From Thunnus maccoyii (Eukaryota; Chordata; Actinopteri; Scombriformes; Scombridae): DNA of 64,000 bases. The DNA lies in the NCBI RefSeq assembly GCF_910596095.1, contig NC_056555.1, forward strand, positions 14,066,001-14,130,000, in the 5' to 3' direction. The translations under genes were made by a program, and so were the position numbers. The stretch's first letter is position 1. Each line of letters opens with the position of its first letter. A model generated the notes under the pieces. That model did no database searches. It saw only the letters and a list, made by a program, of their open reading frames with translations, and was not told the origin of the DNA. Below are positions 62,120-64,000 of this stretch, one piece after another.

Positions 62120-64000
62120 CTACAACACACACACACACACACACACAGACACACATCAGATTAAGTGTACAATATGTAAAAATTCAGGCAAATAAACCTC
62201 TTCTGCGCGCACAATTGAGAATTAAAAACACATATGAGATGGATGCGTGTACATATCAGGGTTAAACACACAATCTTTGGTACAGAGTTGAAAAGCGCAC
62301 ACACTCATACACTCACACACGATCTGCTCACAAAGGCAGGGGTTATTAGAGAGATGTGGGGTGAAGAGGTAGGAGTGTATGAGCAGTAAGAGGCTTTTCT
62401 AGTCTGGACTTATGGAGAATCTGTCACATCTCCCTAAAGGCCAGGTGCTACGGGTCTAACAAAGCAGTTTTATTAACCAGATCTATTCAGTGGAATTACC
62501 ACGAGCCTATTACCACACCAGCTTCGTTATGAACTAATGGAACTGTTCACAGCTTGGTTGATAATCACATCTGAGATAGAAATACAGACGGACACATAAG
62601 GAGGAGGAGCTGTGAGAGTGCAGACAGAGACGGTATACAGTAACCATGCATTCACACTGTGGTGCTAAATGGATGAGTTTACTGCCAAAGAGAATGGAAG
62701 TATATTTTGGCTAAACTGGTACAAAATGCTCCTGTGACATCAAACTATAGCTTTCTCTGCAAAACATAACCTGTGTTGAAACCTAACTTTATTGTGTCAA
62801 TGCGTGTGAAATGATAAAAAGCTCAGCAATTAGCAGACTTCCATTACTGTGCTGTACATTTGACCATTGGTGTGTCATAGTGTCAAGACAGCGAGAGAGA
62901 GAAAGAGGCTGTGTTCCCCCTCTGGAGCTGGAAAACAGACAAAATGTTCCAGAGCCTGTGGAGCAGAGAGCCCTGAGTAGCTCAACACAGGTAAACAGCA
63001 GGATGGGAGGGGAGGCGGAAGGAGGACTCAGGTGGGTGCAGGTAACAAGCCCCAATGGGACATACCCATACACATCTGAAATTATTGCCTTGACACTACT
63101 GCAGTAAAAAAAAAAACAACACAAAAAAAACAGCTAACATGTCAGCATCTTAGTGAGTCTGGCTGATGAATTCAGGAATTTAAAGACCTTTCAAGGTCTT
63201 CGATGGCAGTCTTATAGATCATGAAAATCAAAATTGTAGATCAAGAAGTGGTGATGGATAGCCTAAGATCTACAGGCTTTAGCTACAACCAAAGACTACT
63301 AACTAATTCTATTGACGAGCACAATTTCAACCTGCTGTATTCTTGTGTTGTAATCAGATCCTGCACACACTTGGTCCTCCATGGGAGGTGACTTGAGATC
63401 TTGTCGTAGATCCCATCTGAATACGAATACGTGTGTGTGGCTGATTTTCCCTCCAGAAAAACAGTACACCAACAACAACCCCTGTACATGTTTTATAAAA
63501 TGTTTTATTACAAGTCAGTTAAAAAGGCTTATGTTGATTATGTGTGATTTTATTTCAAACTCTTACTTAGTCACACCACGAAGCAATTACACATTTAACA
63601 CCTGTACTAGTGTTTTAAACAACAAATTATACTAAGCTGTTAGTACATGGAAATATGTGGCTAACAGCCAATTTAATGGTTGTGCACCTTGCACACTGCC
63701 GCTGTGAAAGCTACAGGCTAATTAATTAGATGCTGAACCAGGATGAGAGCCACTTGACTCATCTCCAGGGGACCCTGGTGACCTGCCCCGACAGTTGTCC
63801 CATTCTCATCAAATTGTTAGAACTGCCTTTGTGATTATGGATTCTTCTTATGCTCTGCAGTGCTGGTTAGCTCCACCACCAGCAACTCAAGACCCTTGAG
63901 TATTGTGTCAGTAAACACAAACCCCTTCTGTAAATTTCCAGTTAAAAAGGTGAAAACCATTCAGCAATGGCAGCTTTATGCTACCAATTGTGCTTTTCTG
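62120..64000 (-). other. nrf1: nrf1 intron upstream of the penultimate coding exon (runs off the window)
   Basis: I looked on the minus strand for the preceding exon (ATQAVASLAEAAVAAS..ATVTMALN-like) and did not find it, so the intron extends past the right edge. It begins with the CA/TG run at 62125-62148. The open frames at 62789-63124 overlap on both strands and show no family features. Confidence 0.65.
62125..62148. repeat. (CA)n microsatellite at the nrf1 acceptor
   Basis: A CA run on plus (TG in the transcript) replaces the polypyrimidine tract of the nrf1 exon 62119-61998. Confidence 0.92.

Overview
The window is vertebrate nuclear DNA, most likely from a ray-finned (teleost) fish. 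The genes have many exons with GT-AG introns, there are AATAAA poly(A) signals, long CA/TG microsatellites and teleost-type LINE tails, and the intergenic spaces are short. Protein-level matches to human genes are recalled from memory, not searched. A spiny-rayed fish is plausible, but that is inference.

The layout is a conserved block equivalent to human 7q32.2. (1) klhdc10, minus strand, positions 1-5329: nine coding exons, with the stop codon just outside the left edge. (2) zc3hc1 (NIPA), plus strand, 7271-11407: ten exons, 500 aa. (3) ube2h, plus strand, 13237-33819: seven exons, 183 aa, with a 16-kb first intron and a roughly 4.7-kb 3' UTR. (4) The sensory-organ microRNA cluster mir-183/mir-96/mir-182, plus strand, packed into about 0.9 kb at 49.86-50.75 kb in an otherwise non-coding interval. 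(5) The last two coding exons of nrf1, minus strand, at 61998-62119 and 57245-57405; the rest of that gene lies beyond the right edge. All exon-intron joins were checked by reading frame and length.

The most unusual structure is in the splice sites. ube2h intron 1 is a U12-type GT-AG intron (GTATCCTTTT start, TCCTTAAC branch site). zc3hc1 intron 2 is a U12-type AT-AC intron. zc3hc1 introns 7 and 9 have GC-AG ends. The two adjacent genes therefore both need the minor spliceosome, and three of nine zc3hc1 introns are not GT-AG.

The genes do not form an operon-like pathway. KLHDC10 and UBE2H both act in ubiquitin transfer (a CUL2 substrate receptor and an E2). ZC3HC1 is a nuclear-basket zinc protein, NRF1 a mitochondrial-biogenesis transcription factor, and the microRNAs act in hair cells and photoreceptors. 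The rest is introns, UTRs and intergenic DNA with decayed LINE fragments, two palindromic MITE-like elements, microsatellites and some candidate regulatory stretches. I saw no protein-coding gene other than these four, and no tRNA, rRNA or CRISPR.
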